10,170 nucleotides of DNA. Source: Chitinophaga pinensis. Its GTDB lineage: Bacteria > Bacteroidota > Bacteroidia > SXHM01. The notes beneath the pieces were generated by a model. It did no database searches. It was not told where the DNA came from and saw nothing but the letters and a program-made list of their open reading frames with translations. Below are positions 1-7,333 of this stretch, piece by piece (position 1 is the stretch's first letter; every line of letters begins with the position of its first letter). The stretch lies in assembly GCA_945889235.1 (NCBI GenBank), contig CAMDBK010000081.1, forward strand, positions 1 through 10,170, written 5' to 3'. Made by a program: the position numbers and the translations under genes.

Positions 1-40
1 ATAAATTAACACAATCCTAAATACAAATCCAAAACAACAA

Positions 41-1321
41 ATGGCAACTAAATTAGAACGCGCTTTAGCGCTTAAAAAAGAATGGGAAACCAATCCACGC
101 TGGAAAGATGTTACACGCACCTACTCAGCAGAAGAAGTAATTAATATCAGTGGTTCGGTGCAGGTTGAATACACACTTGCAAAAAACGGTGCTGAGAAAT
201 TATGGAAACGTCTACACACCGATGATTGGGTTGCAGGGCTTGGCGCATTGACAGGAAACCAAGCGGTGCAGGAAGTTACAGCAGGTATGAAAGCAATTTA
301 TCTTTCAGGCTGGCAGGTAGCAGGCGATGCAAACCTTTCAGGTGAAATGTATCCTGACCAAAGTTTGTATCCTGCGAATTCAGTGCCTTCTGTGGTTAAA
401 AAAATTAACAATGCTTTGATGCGCAGAGACCAGATCGAATACCTTGAAGGTGAGCCGCAACGCGACTGGATGGTGCCAATCGTTGCAGATGCTGAAGCTG
501 GTTTTGGTGGTAACCTCAACGCTTTTGAGTTGATGAAACAAATGATTGAAGCAGGCGCTGCCGGTGTGCATTGGGAAGACCAACTGGCTTCCGCTAAAAA
601 ATGCGGACACCTGGGCGGAAAAGTTTTGGTGCCAACTCAGGAAGCAATTAACAAATTGTTGGCAGCACGTTTAGCTGCCGATGTGTGCAACACACCTACA
701 TTGGTAATTGCCCGCACAGATGCTGAAGCGGCTAACTTAATTACTACTGATGTTGATCCGCGCGACAGCAAATTTATTACCGGCAAACGTGCACCAGAAG
801 GGTATTACTACGTGAAGAATGGAATTGAACAAGGTATAGACCGCGGTCTTTCTTATGCACCTTATGCTGATTTAATCTGGATGGAAACAGGAAACCCTGA
901 TTTAGGTTTGGCAAAAGAATTTGCTGATGCCATTCACGCAAAATATCCTGGGAAAATGCTGGCATACAACTGCTCACCATCTTTCAATTGGGCTAAGTTT
1001 ATGGACGAGAAAACGATGTTGACTTTCCGTGAAGAGTTAGCAAAAATGGGTTACAAGTTCCAGTTCATTACGCTGGCAGGTTTCCATGCATTGAACACTT
1101 CAATGTTTGAGCTGAGCAAAGCATACGTTGAGCGCGGAATGGCAGGTTTCAGTCAACTGCAGCAACGTGAGTTTGCACTGGAAAAAGATGGTTTCAAAGC
1201 TGTTAAGCACCAGTCATTTGTTGGAACAGGCTATTTTGATGCTGTGCAAAATGTTGTGCAACAAGGGCTAAGTTCTACCACAGCTTTGGCAGGTTCAACT
1301 GAGACAGAGCAGTTTCACTAA
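41..1321 (+). CDS. aceA: Isocitrate lyase
   Basis: This enzyme cleaves isocitrate to glyoxylate and succinate, the first step of the glyoxylate shunt, in the cytoplasm. The 426-residue product is close to the usual length of the bacterial enzyme (about 430). Visible signatures are SGWQVAGD (89-96), the metal-site segment ADAEAGFGG (149-157), WEDQ (178-181) leading into the catalytic loop KKCGH (186-190, nucleophile-region Cys188), NCSPSFNW (310-317) and TLAGFHALN (344-352). No key residue appears to be missing. The ATG at 41 gives the family-typical N-terminus; the 40 bases upstream show no clear Shine-Dalgarno sequence, as is common in Bacteroidota. It is the only rightward gene here and converges on the second gldN paralogue. 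Malate synthase, its usual partner, is not in the window and may lie to the left; that is inference. Confidence 0.97.
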   Translation: MATKLERALALKKEWETNPRWKDVTRTYSAEEVINISGSVQVEYTLAKNGAEKLWKRLHTDDWVAGLGALTGNQAVQEVTAGMKAIYLSGWQVAGDANLSGEMYPDQSLYPANSVPSVVKKINNALMRRDQIEYLEGEPQRDWMVPIVADAEAGFGGNLNAFELMKQMIEAGAAGVHWEDQLASAKKCGHLGGKVLVPTQEAINKLLAARLAADVCNTPTLVIARTDAEAANLITTDVDPRDSKFITGKRAPEGYYYVKNGIEQGIDRGLSYAPYADLIWMETGNPDLGLAKEFADAIHAKYPGKMLAYNCSPSFNWAKFMDEKTMLTFREELAKMGYKFQFITLAGFHALNTSMFELSKAYVERGMAGFSQLQQREFALEKDGFKAVKHQSFVGTGYFDAVQNVVQQGLSSTTALAGSTETEQFH

Positions 1322-1344
1322 AATTGAGTTAATATCTAATACTA

Positions 1345-1374
1345 AAAACCCTCGCAAATAATTGCGGGGGTTTT
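1345..1374. terminator. Bidirectional intrinsic terminator shared by aceA and the second gldN copy
   Basis: A hairpin pairs CCCTCGCAA (1349-1357) with TTGCGGGGG (1362-1370), with one T-G wobble and a four-base ATAA loop. It is flanked by AAAA on the left and TTTT on the right, so it provides a T-run on either strand. It begins 23 bases after the aceA stop and lies only three bases past the stop codon of the leftward gldN paralogue at 1378. It can therefore end both convergent transcripts. Confidence 0.85.
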
Positions 1375-1377
1375 ATT

Positions 1378-2277
1378 TTAGTATTCCCACAAATCACTTT
1401 CCATCACAAAAATATCATCTTTTATTTTTTCTGATTCCAGCATGGAATTAATTCCGGTGGTGTAGTCGGAAATTTTGCGGTCATACACATTTTGAACCTT
1501 ATAAATATAGCTGCTGAACATACGTTTCCAGAAAAGATCATCATAGGTCATTTCGGTACTCTCGTTATAGCGGGTAAACACACGGGTAGAAGAAAGAATA
1601 TTCCTCAACTCAGGAAAGTACACCCAGAACATTGGTGTCATTCCGCGCACCTCACCTGTTACAGGATCAGTATTTTCAGCCACAGGACAAATACCCACAA
1701 TGCGAACATTCATTTCAGAGCGTTGCTTATCAAAAAACCAAACCTCTTTTATTCGAAATTCCTTAACTGTTGATGGGTCGAACGAATGTGGCACAGGCTT
1801 GGGTTCAAGGTAATAAGGCGGTTCAGGGTTTTCAACCCAAATAGTATCTGTCCGCGAACCAAAATTGCGAACCGAACTCCATGAAAGTGGTGTGGTAAAT
1901 TCATCATTCATGGCATCATAAGCAGTAAGTGAACCCTCCCTCAAAGCATTCAGCATCAATTGCACCAAGCTAATGCGCTCTTTTGTTGCCTCCAGCGGAT
2001 AGTAAATCGGGTGATTCATTTTTTCACGCATATCCAATTTACGCCATACTGTACGGCTCCACATTACATCTGCTTCTCGCAAATAGGAGTATGCCACAGG
2101 AGGTTTATATAAATTGTCTTTGGGATAAACACCTTTCCAAATACCGTTCTCGTCATTCGGATTAGTGTTCCGGTCGCTGATATTATAGAACCCTCCCTCA
2201 TCGTTTTGGGCTTTTGTGGTCTCGCCTGAAGCAAGAATAATAATCAGTATTGAACTGATGATAAATGATGTTTTCAT
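1378..2277 (-). CDS. gldN: Second GldN/PorN-family protein (GldO-like paralogue), type IX secretion
   Basis: This 299-residue protein is a clear paralogue of the GldN encoded just upstream (2382-3221). Both share LREADVMWS followed by WRKLD, REGSLTAY or KEGSLTAY, FDPSTVKE or FDPGTVKE, WFFDKQRS, GICPVA, DPVTGE, FWKR, QNVYDR and the identical ending DLWEY. By eye about half of the residues match over the mature region. A signal peptide covers residues 1-23 (cleavage likely after TKA), so the protein is exported. GldN-family proteins partner with the lipoprotein GldK in the periplasmic ring of the type IX secretion system. This copy has about 20 extra Asn/Asp-rich residues (roughly 25-46) after the signal peptide. 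It lies behind a strong terminator, so its expression may be uncoupled from the upstream operon. It may correspond to gldO of F. johnsoniae; orthology cannot be settled by eye. Confidence 0.92.
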   Translation of the reverse strand: MKTSFIISSILIIILASGETTKAQNDEGGFYNISDRNTNPNDENGIWKGVYPKDNLYKPPVAYSYLREADVMWSRTVWRKLDMREKMNHPIYYPLEATKERISLVQLMLNALREGSLTAYDAMNDEFTTPLSWSSVRNFGSRTDTIWVENPEPPYYLEPKPVPHSFDPSTVKEFRIKEVWFFDKQRSEMNVRIVGICPVAENTDPVTGEVRGMTPMFWVYFPELRNILSSTRVFTRYNESTEMTYDDLFWKRMFSSYIYKVQNVYDRKISDYTTGINSMLESEKIKDDIFVMESDLWEY

Positions 2278-2322
2278 ACCTGAATAATGTTTAATGTTGT
2301 CATTCGTTACAGGGACAAAAAG

Positions 2323-2357
2323 AAAAACCCCCGTTAAGATTATTAACGGGGGTTTTT
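2323..2357 (-). terminator. Strong intrinsic terminator between the two gldN paralogues
   Basis: A perfect ten-base-pair stem pairs CCCCCGTTAA (2328-2337) with TTAACGGGGG (2343-2352) around a five-base loop. It is extended by A5 (2323-2327) against T5 (2353-2357), giving 15 potential pairs and a U-run on the leftward transcript. It starts about 25 bases past the stop of the first gldN and ends about 45 bases before the ATG of the second. The symmetry would allow function on either strand, but only leftward genes flank it. Confidence 0.85.
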
Positions 2358-2381
2358 AATTATTATTGTGTATATCAGGAA

Positions 2382-3221
2382 TTAATATTCCCAGAGATCA
2401 TGCTCCAACGTGAATAAATCGTCTTTCACTCTTTCAGCTTCCAATAGTGCATGAATACCTTGTTTGTAATCTGCTATTCTACGGTCGTAAACGTTTTGTT
2501 CTTTGTAAACATAACTTCCAAACTGACGTTTCCAAAAAATATCTTCCAATGTTCTGCGCTCAGCATCATTTGAACGGTTGAATACTTCAGCACTTGCAAA
2601 AATATTACGTGCCTCTGGAAAATAAATCCAAAACAAAGGAGTAGAACCTCTGATTTCACCAGTTACTGGGTCAATGTTATCAGCCACAGGGCAAATGCCT
2701 ATAATGCGTACATCCTGAACAGAGCGTTGTTTGTCAAAGAACCAATCTTCTTTTATACGGTATTCTTTTACAGTTCCCGGGTCAAATTCATTTACTACAA
2801 TTTTCATCTGAAGGTCATATGGAGGATCTGGATTTTCAACATACATCGTATCCGTCTTTGCTCCTATTTTATCAATTTCAGCTTTTGTAAGTGTCAATGT
2901 AAATTCATCATCTGAAGCTGAATAAGCAGTTAAGCTTCCTTCTTTTACTGCTTCCATAATAACCTGTGTAAGGCTTCTGCGATCTTTAATCCTATCAACA
3001 GGAAAATACATTGGCTGATTTATTTTTTCACGGAGATCCAATTTGCGCCAGATACGTTTGCTCCACATCACATCTGCTTCACGTAAGTGAGTGTATGGAA
3101 TAACTTTCCGTGTAGGATAGTGTTCTTTAACATACACACCATCCAATACATTTTGAGCGGAAACAGAGTTTATGCCCGCAAACGTGAGCACAAACGCCAT
3201 GATACAAATTACTTTCTTCAT
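2382..3221 (-). CDS. gldN: GldN/PorN, periplasmic ring component of the type IX secretion system
   Basis: GldN binds the lipoprotein GldK and forms with it the large ring under the outer membrane that the GldLM motor contacts. The 279-residue precursor begins with a signal peptide (1-22, cleavage after SVSA) and shows the family landmarks LREADVMW (46-53), WRKLDLREKIN, FDPGTVKEYRIKE, WFFDKQRS, GICPVAD, DPVTGEIRG, FWKR and YDRR. It ends in DLWEY. It follows gldM by 23 bases, so the two are almost certainly co-transcribed. The start at 3221 is well supported by an AGGAGG site five bases before the ATG. A strong terminator follows the stop, making this the last gene of the main gld transcript. 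Of the two copies it is the one in the standard gldKLMN position. Confidence 0.95.
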   Translation of the reverse strand: MKKVICIMAFVLTFAGINSVSAQNVLDGVYVKEHYPTRKVIPYTHLREADVMWSKRIWRKLDLREKINQPMYFPVDRIKDRRSLTQVIMEAVKEGSLTAYSASDDEFTLTLTKAEIDKIGAKTDTMYVENPDPPYDLQMKIVVNEFDPGTVKEYRIKEDWFFDKQRSVQDVRIIGICPVADNIDPVTGEIRGSTPLFWIYFPEARNIFASAEVFNRSNDAERRTLEDIFWKRQFGSYVYKEQNVYDRRIADYKQGIHALLEAERVKDDLFTLEHDLWEY

Positions 3222-3226
3222 GATTT

Positions 3227-3232
3227 CCTCCT
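3227..3232 (-). promoter_or_regulatory. Strong Shine-Dalgarno site of gldN
   Basis: Read on the minus strand, AGGAGG stands five bases before the gldN ATG, in the 23-base gap after gldM. It fixes the start. Such a complete site is unusual in Bacteroidota, where most genes, including gldL and gldM here, lack one. Confidence 0.75.
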
Positions 3233-3244
3233 TTATTAAATTGT

Positions 3245-4954
3245 TTATTGTAACTTCATGTTAAGCGGAGCAAGTTTCCTTGGCACTGCATCCGGTCCAA
3301 CTGCTTTTACTTCTTCAATATATATTTTTGTTCCTTTTTTAGCTGATTTAAGCATTGAAGCCATTTCAGCAGAAAGTCTGTTTCCAGTAGCAGATTTGGT
3401 TATAAAATCACCTTGCATATTCATTGATAAATCAAAAGAAGTAATTCTAAACTGCAAATCAAAATCGAAATTTTCCATCTTCGGAATAACCGCACCTGCC
3501 GCAATCAGTTCATTTGCTGAAACCAATCCGTCTTTTTTGTTAGCAATATAGGCAACCGGATCAGGAACGCGTTTTACACGAAACTTAAATTGACCCATGT
3601 TTTTAGTTGAAGCTTTTCCATCCACCATAAATTTAGCAGTTACACTTACTATAGCTTCCGATCCACCTTTTACTTCAGCAATAAATTCTCCTTTTTCTTT
3701 TCCAGGTCTTAAGGTACCACCGCTTAATGAACACTGTAAATTTTCAGTAGGAACACCCGGAACCGAAATAGAAACCGGGTTTTCAACACCAATGTAAAGT
3801 ACGTTCATTTTAGTTGGCGAAACAACAAGAGCAGGTTTTGCAACCATATACTCGCTCTTAAAAGGATAGCTTTTAATACCTCCTCCCGGTGAAACCACCT
3901 GAATTAAGCCTCCCCATTTTTTCAAACCCTCAGCTCCTGCTGGAACTTCATATCTGCCCACTCCTTGAGAAACCTTAACATTTGAACTGTCACCTCCACC
4001 TCTTATCTCCATTTTAACAGTATCAACATCTCCAATCAGCACCCGAGGGTTTTGTGTTGTACTATATGCAGCCACAAATACATCAGCTGAATATTTTTCG
4101 CCCACAAGCACATAGTTGGAATTAGGAATAACACGCGCTGCCAACATATCAAACTTAAAATCTTCCGCGCTTACATTCTGGAAAAGATGTTTAATAACAT
4201 CTGATTCTGCATTACGCACATCCGTTTGAATTTTGCTCATATTAGTAATACATGCAGCAAGCGGAATATGATAAAAATTTGAAAGCATCCAGCTTTCAGG
4301 CTCAGAGCCGCTAACTTTAAAGGTAGTATCGGTATTGAAATTCTCATCTATAGCTTTCAACAAAGAAGGCTCAGGCTTAAACTTATTCACTGCAGCTTTC
4401 ATTCTGTCTCTGAAAAAGTCAAGCTTGTCTTTAAGTTCCATAGCCGTGTGAGGGCCTTTTTTCGGATTTGCTTCCTCTCCGCCAATCATAATATTAGTTG
4501 AAATATCATAATTATCTTTTGAGTTAACATTGCGAAGGTTAAAAATAGAATCTAACTGGATCTGGTATTTGAGTTTATCAGCATCTCCTGCCTCCTGCCA
4601 TTGTTTTCTCAAGGCAAAAATGGAAGTGGAATCCATGCCATCGGTTCTGATAATTAAGTATTGCTTTAGAAATTCCAAATGCTCAACTAATGAATCTGCT
4701 GCTGCTTCTACTGCCTTAGCTTCATCATAATACTTCTTAACTTTTGCTTCGTTTATTCCAAATTCCGTTTTAAATGCTTGCATCTGTGCATCATTTTTAT
4801 TCGAAAAGTTAGTATTGGTAATTCCAAGGCCATTGTTGATTAGAATAAATGAATTCAAAATTTCTTTTGATACGTTCAGAGCCAATAGCGCTGTCAATAC
4901 CAAATACATCATCCCAATCATCTTCTGCCTGGGGGTTTCTTTTCCGCCTGCCAT
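3245..4954 (-). CDS. gldM: GldM/PorM, membrane-anchored periplasmic shaft of the type IX secretion motor
   Basis: GldM couples the inner-membrane motor (with GldL) to the outer-membrane-associated GldK/GldN ring. The 569-residue product starts with the typical MAGGKETPRQKMIGMMYLVL, followed by a single transmembrane helix (about 12-30, MMYLVLTALLALNVS). The remainder is periplasmic: a helical first domain (about 35-250), then beta-rich domains, recognisable from VSPTKMNVLYIGVENP (about 380-395) and FKFRVKRVPDP (about 455-465). It is somewhat longer than the roughly 515 residues I recall for characterised GldM and PorM. No Shine-Dalgarno sequence precedes the ATG at 4954. It lies 46 bases after gldL and 23 before gldN, consistent with one operon. 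The N-terminal motif makes the identification secure. Confidence 0.95.
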   Translation of the reverse strand: MAGGKETPRQKMIGMMYLVLTALLALNVSKEILNSFILINNGLGITNTNFSNKNDAQMQAFKTEFGINEAKVKKYYDEAKAVEAAADSLVEHLEFLKQYLIIRTDGMDSTSIFALRKQWQEAGDADKLKYQIQLDSIFNLRNVNSKDNYDISTNIMIGGEEANPKKGPHTAMELKDKLDFFRDRMKAAVNKFKPEPSLLKAIDENFNTDTTFKVSGSEPESWMLSNFYHIPLAACITNMSKIQTDVRNAESDVIKHLFQNVSAEDFKFDMLAARVIPNSNYVLVGEKYSADVFVAAYSTTQNPRVLIGDVDTVKMEIRGGGDSSNVKVSQGVGRYEVPAGAEGLKKWGGLIQVVSPGGGIKSYPFKSEYMVAKPALVVSPTKMNVLYIGVENPVSISVPGVPTENLQCSLSGGTLRPGKEKGEFIAEVKGGSEAIVSVTAKFMVDGKASTKNMGQFKFRVKRVPDPVAYIANKKDGLVSANELIAAGAVIPKMENFDFDLQFRITSFDLSMNMQGDFITKSATGNRLSAEMASMLKSAKKGTKIYIEEVKAVGPDAVPRKLAPLNMKLQ

Positions 4955-5000
4955 TTCTTATTATTGTTTATTTTAGGTTAATAAATAATTTAAATGGCTA

Positions 5001-5777
5001 CTATTTTTTACCGCCCATTGCAGTCAGCATATTGCCGTAAACTGTGTTCAGAGCACTAAGATTTTCTGCAAGTGCTCCAACTTCTACTTTGAATTTCTTG
5101 GTATCACTTACTGAGTCGTTAAGACTTTCAAGAAGATCTGTAATTCCTGAATGCAATTTACTTTGAGATTTCAGGAAGTCATTTGATCCCTGTAACTGTA
5201 ATTCGTATACTGCATTAAGAGAAGACAATTTCTGAGAAACTTCCTGCAATTGTTTGCCAAAAGTTTGTCCATCACCAGCGCTTAAATCAAGAGAAGTAAT
5301 TTCTGTTGTGGCTTTAGCGTAAGCTTTAGAAAGTTCATCAACTGAAGCAGAGGCAGTTTTCATACTTTTTGCATAATCATTTGTTGCTACAGCAGCGTCA
5401 GAAATATCTGACAATTTTGATGTACTGTCGCTCAGATTTTGCAATCCAGCGCCAAGGCTCTGAAGCAATTCAGGACCAATTTTAGCTTCTTCAAGCATTT
5501 TATCAAGTTCCTCAGTAGCTGTTCCGGTAATTTTCCCTTCTTTTTCTTCAGCAGTCATTCCGGCAAGTTCAGGATAAACTAAACTCCAATCGGGTTCTTC
5601 ATGTGGTTTTTCAAAAGCTGAAAAGAAAAATATCACGGCCTCGGTTGTTAATCCAATAGTAAGCATGATACCAGCTCCTGTCCAGTGCTGGATTTTAAAA
5701 AGTGCACCTAATATAACTACTGATGCTCCCCAGCCATATAATTTGGCCATAAAATTCTTCCACTTTTTTCCTTTCAT
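5001..5777 (-). CDS. gldL: GldL/PorL, inner-membrane motor protein of the type IX secretion system
   Basis: GldL forms, with the GldM transmembrane helix, the proton-motive-force-driven rotary motor of type IX secretion and gliding. The 258-residue protein has two N-terminal transmembrane helices (about 15-30 and 35-54) and a long cytoplasmic, mostly helical, Ser/Leu-rich tail of about 200 residues. Family landmarks are YGWGASVVILGALFKIQHW (14-32) and GLTTEAVIFFFSAFE (42-56). Glu46 in the second helix is probably the equivalent of the membrane glutamate shown to be essential in F. johnsoniae, and Glu56 is the second conserved acidic residue; this assignment is by motif rather than alignment. 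The ATG at 5777 yields the expected short basic lead (MKGKKWKNFM). There is no clear Shine-Dalgarno sequence. It sits 65 bases after gldK and 46 before gldM. Confidence 0.94.
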   Translation of the reverse strand: MKGKKWKNFMAKLYGWGASVVILGALFKIQHWTGAGIMLTIGLTTEAVIFFFSAFEKPHEEPDWSLVYPELAGMTAEEKEGKITGTATEELDKMLEEAKIGPELLQSLGAGLQNLSDSTSKLSDISDAAVATNDYAKSMKTASASVDELSKAYAKATTEITSLDLSAGDGQTFGKQLQEVSQKLSSLNAVYELQLQGSNDFLKSQSKLHSGITDLLESLNDSVSDTKKFKVEVGALAENLSALNTVYGNMLTAMGGKK

Positions 5778-5842
5778 AACTTAAATAGTTTTTAGATTGT
5801 TGTTGTGTTTGGTTGTTTATTTAATTGTTAATTGTGTGCTTG

Positions 5843-7114
5843 TTAAAAATCGGCCTTATCACGACCGAGGAAGGTCATTACGCACCTGAAGCCTACGTAA
5901 CATTTTGCTGTGTCCTGATATTCATACGTTCTTGTACCTGTTTGCATATAGAAACCAATGTCTTTCCAAGAACCTCCGCGGATAACTTTTCTTTTCAAAG
6001 CTGGAGGATCGGATTCCTTTGCATCGTACTGATAATCGGGGTTCAAATCGTGTATAAAATTATATGCAGATTCATCGTACGCATTGCTTGTCCACTCAGC
6101 AGCATTACCTGCCATACAATATAACCCGTAATCATTAGGTGCGTAGGAGTTAGCTTTTACAGTGTGGAAACCTCCATCATCCACATAACTACCTCTTAAA
6201 GGTTTGTAGTTACCAAGGAAACAACCATTACTGTTACGAATATACGGACCGCCCCAAGGGTATGGAGACAAATCATGTCCTCCGCGTGAAGCGTATTCCC
6301 ATTCTGATTCTGTTGGAAGGCGGAAGTCCTGAACAAAATGTTCATCATTTGCAAGCAACCAGCTGTTTAAAAGTTGTGTTCTCCAGATGCAAAAGGCTCT
6401 TGCTTGTTTCCAGGTTACACCAACCACCGGATAATCATCATAAGCCGGATGCCAGAAATACATATTGGTCATGGGTTCATTAAATGAATACGTGAAGTCA
6501 TGTATCCATGCTAATGTATCAGGGTAAACATTCAGAATATCTTTTTTAATAAACACTGAACGGTCTTTCATTCCCTGTTCACGATTCTCTTTACGTGCAG
6601 CTTCACGAAGATCAATCCAGTAATACTCGAAATTTAGTTTACGGGTGTCAATTTCTCTTCTGCGGTAAAATCTTTCATGCTCTGGAAGATATAATTCTTC
6701 CAAAGTTTCCATGAATTCTTCTTCTTCCCACTCAATATCTTCGTCCCAGTTAATACGCTCACCGTACTCCCCTTCTTCAAGAATGTGTTCTTCACCAATT
6801 AATCTGTGAGCCATTGAATCACGAACCCAATAAACAAACTGACGATACTCATTATTTGTTATCTCTGTTTCATCCATATAAAAAGCCTGGATTGAAACTG
6901 TTTTTGATGGCGTTGTATGCGCATAAGGAACATCCTGGTCGCTATTTCCCATGTTATAGCTTCCCATTGGAATATAGAGCATACCATAGGGATCTTCCTG
7001 ATACCACTCTTCACGATCCTGAACACCAATAAGGTGTCCGGCTCCATCTGAGCCACAGCCGGTAATAAAAACAAGCATTGCTACCGGACTGATTAATAAA
7101 AGTAATTTTTTCAT
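5843..7114 (-). CDS. gldK: GldK/PorK, outer-membrane lipoprotein of the type IX secretion ring
   Basis: GldK is the lipoprotein that with GldN makes the ring under the outer membrane. I place the start at 7114 rather than at the in-frame ATG at 7156. It gives a classic lipoprotein signal (MKKLLLLISPVAMLVFITGC, lipobox Cys20) and has GGAGG five bases upstream; the product is 423 residues. The body is a formylglycine-generating-enzyme-like domain: IPMGSYNMGN (48-57), ITNNEYRQFV (85-94), PVVGVTWKQARAFCIWR (229-245), FRLPTESEWEYASRGG (264-279), YPWGG (285-289), AGNAAEWTS (335-343), VIRGGSW (377-383) and GFRC (408-411). The paired catalytic cysteines after the RGGS motif in true sulfatase-activating enzymes are not present, so the role is structural, as known for GldK. 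An acidic insertion (about 108-145) interrupts the fold. gldL follows after 65 bases. Confidence 0.95.
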   Translation of the reverse strand: MKKLLLLISPVAMLVFITGCGSDGAGHLIGVQDREEWYQEDPYGMLYIPMGSYNMGNSDQDVPYAHTTPSKTVSIQAFYMDETEITNNEYRQFVYWVRDSMAHRLIGEEHILEEGEYGERINWDEDIEWEEEEFMETLEELYLPEHERFYRRREIDTRKLNFEYYWIDLREAARKENREQGMKDRSVFIKKDILNVYPDTLAWIHDFTYSFNEPMTNMYFWHPAYDDYPVVGVTWKQARAFCIWRTQLLNSWLLANDEHFVQDFRLPTESEWEYASRGGHDLSPYPWGGPYIRNSNGCFLGNYKPLRGSYVDDGGFHTVKANSYAPNDYGLYCMAGNAAEWTSNAYDESAYNFIHDLNPDYQYDAKESDPPALKRKVIRGGSWKDIGFYMQTGTRTYEYQDTAKCYVGFRCVMTFLGRDKADF

Positions 7115-7333
7115 TGATACCTCCATTTTAGGTTTTGTTATACTATTATAACGCAACAGTATTTAATTTATTGTTCTGAGATATAACGGATCCTCTTTGT
7201 ATATTATTGTGCAAACCAAAAAATATTTTTTTTATACATAAAATATTATCCCACCCCTTTGTGATGAGATAATGTTTTGGTAAAAAAGTCAAGCTAGAAC
7301 GTAACAATTGATAATTGGTTACAAGCATTCTTA
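7115..7333. other. Intergenic gap between porP/sprF-like gene and gldK
   Basis: This AT-rich gap holds the gldK Shine-Dalgarno site. It also has a weak interrupted inverted repeat near 7301-7318 (AACAATT against AATTGGTT around GAT) without a T-run. I see no convincing promoter or terminator. It is markedly longer than the other spacers in the cluster (23-65 bases), so a separate gldK promoter is possible but not demonstrated. Confidence 0.4.
7120..7124 (-). promoter_or_regulatory. Shine-Dalgarno site deciding the gldK start
   Basis: On the minus strand GGAGG stands five bases before the ATG at 7114. Together with the lipoprotein signal peptide beginning at that ATG, it argues against the upstream in-frame ATG at 7156, which would put about 14 residues before the signal. 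Confidence 0.75.

Noticed and set aside
5825..6124. A 99-residue rightward frame.
   Set aside because: It is antisense to the conserved C-terminal part of gldK, whose motifs (RGGSW, GFRC) are on the minus strand.
5843..7114. A functional sulfatase-activating (formylglycine-generating) enzyme.
   Set aside because: The catalytic cysteine pair is absent, a lipoprotein signal is present, and the neighbours are gldL, gldM and gldN; this is GldK.
7115..7156. A longer gldK frame starting at 7156, adding 14 residues before the signal peptide.
   Set aside because: The ATG at 7114 has GGAGG five bases upstream and begins a perfect lipoprotein signal; the upstream extension would bury that signal.
7260..7310. 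A TTGACT/TATCTC sigma-70-like promoter for gldK on the minus strand.
   Set aside because: The spacing is only about 15 bases and the pattern is not the Bacteroidota type; chance is likely in such AT-rich sequence.
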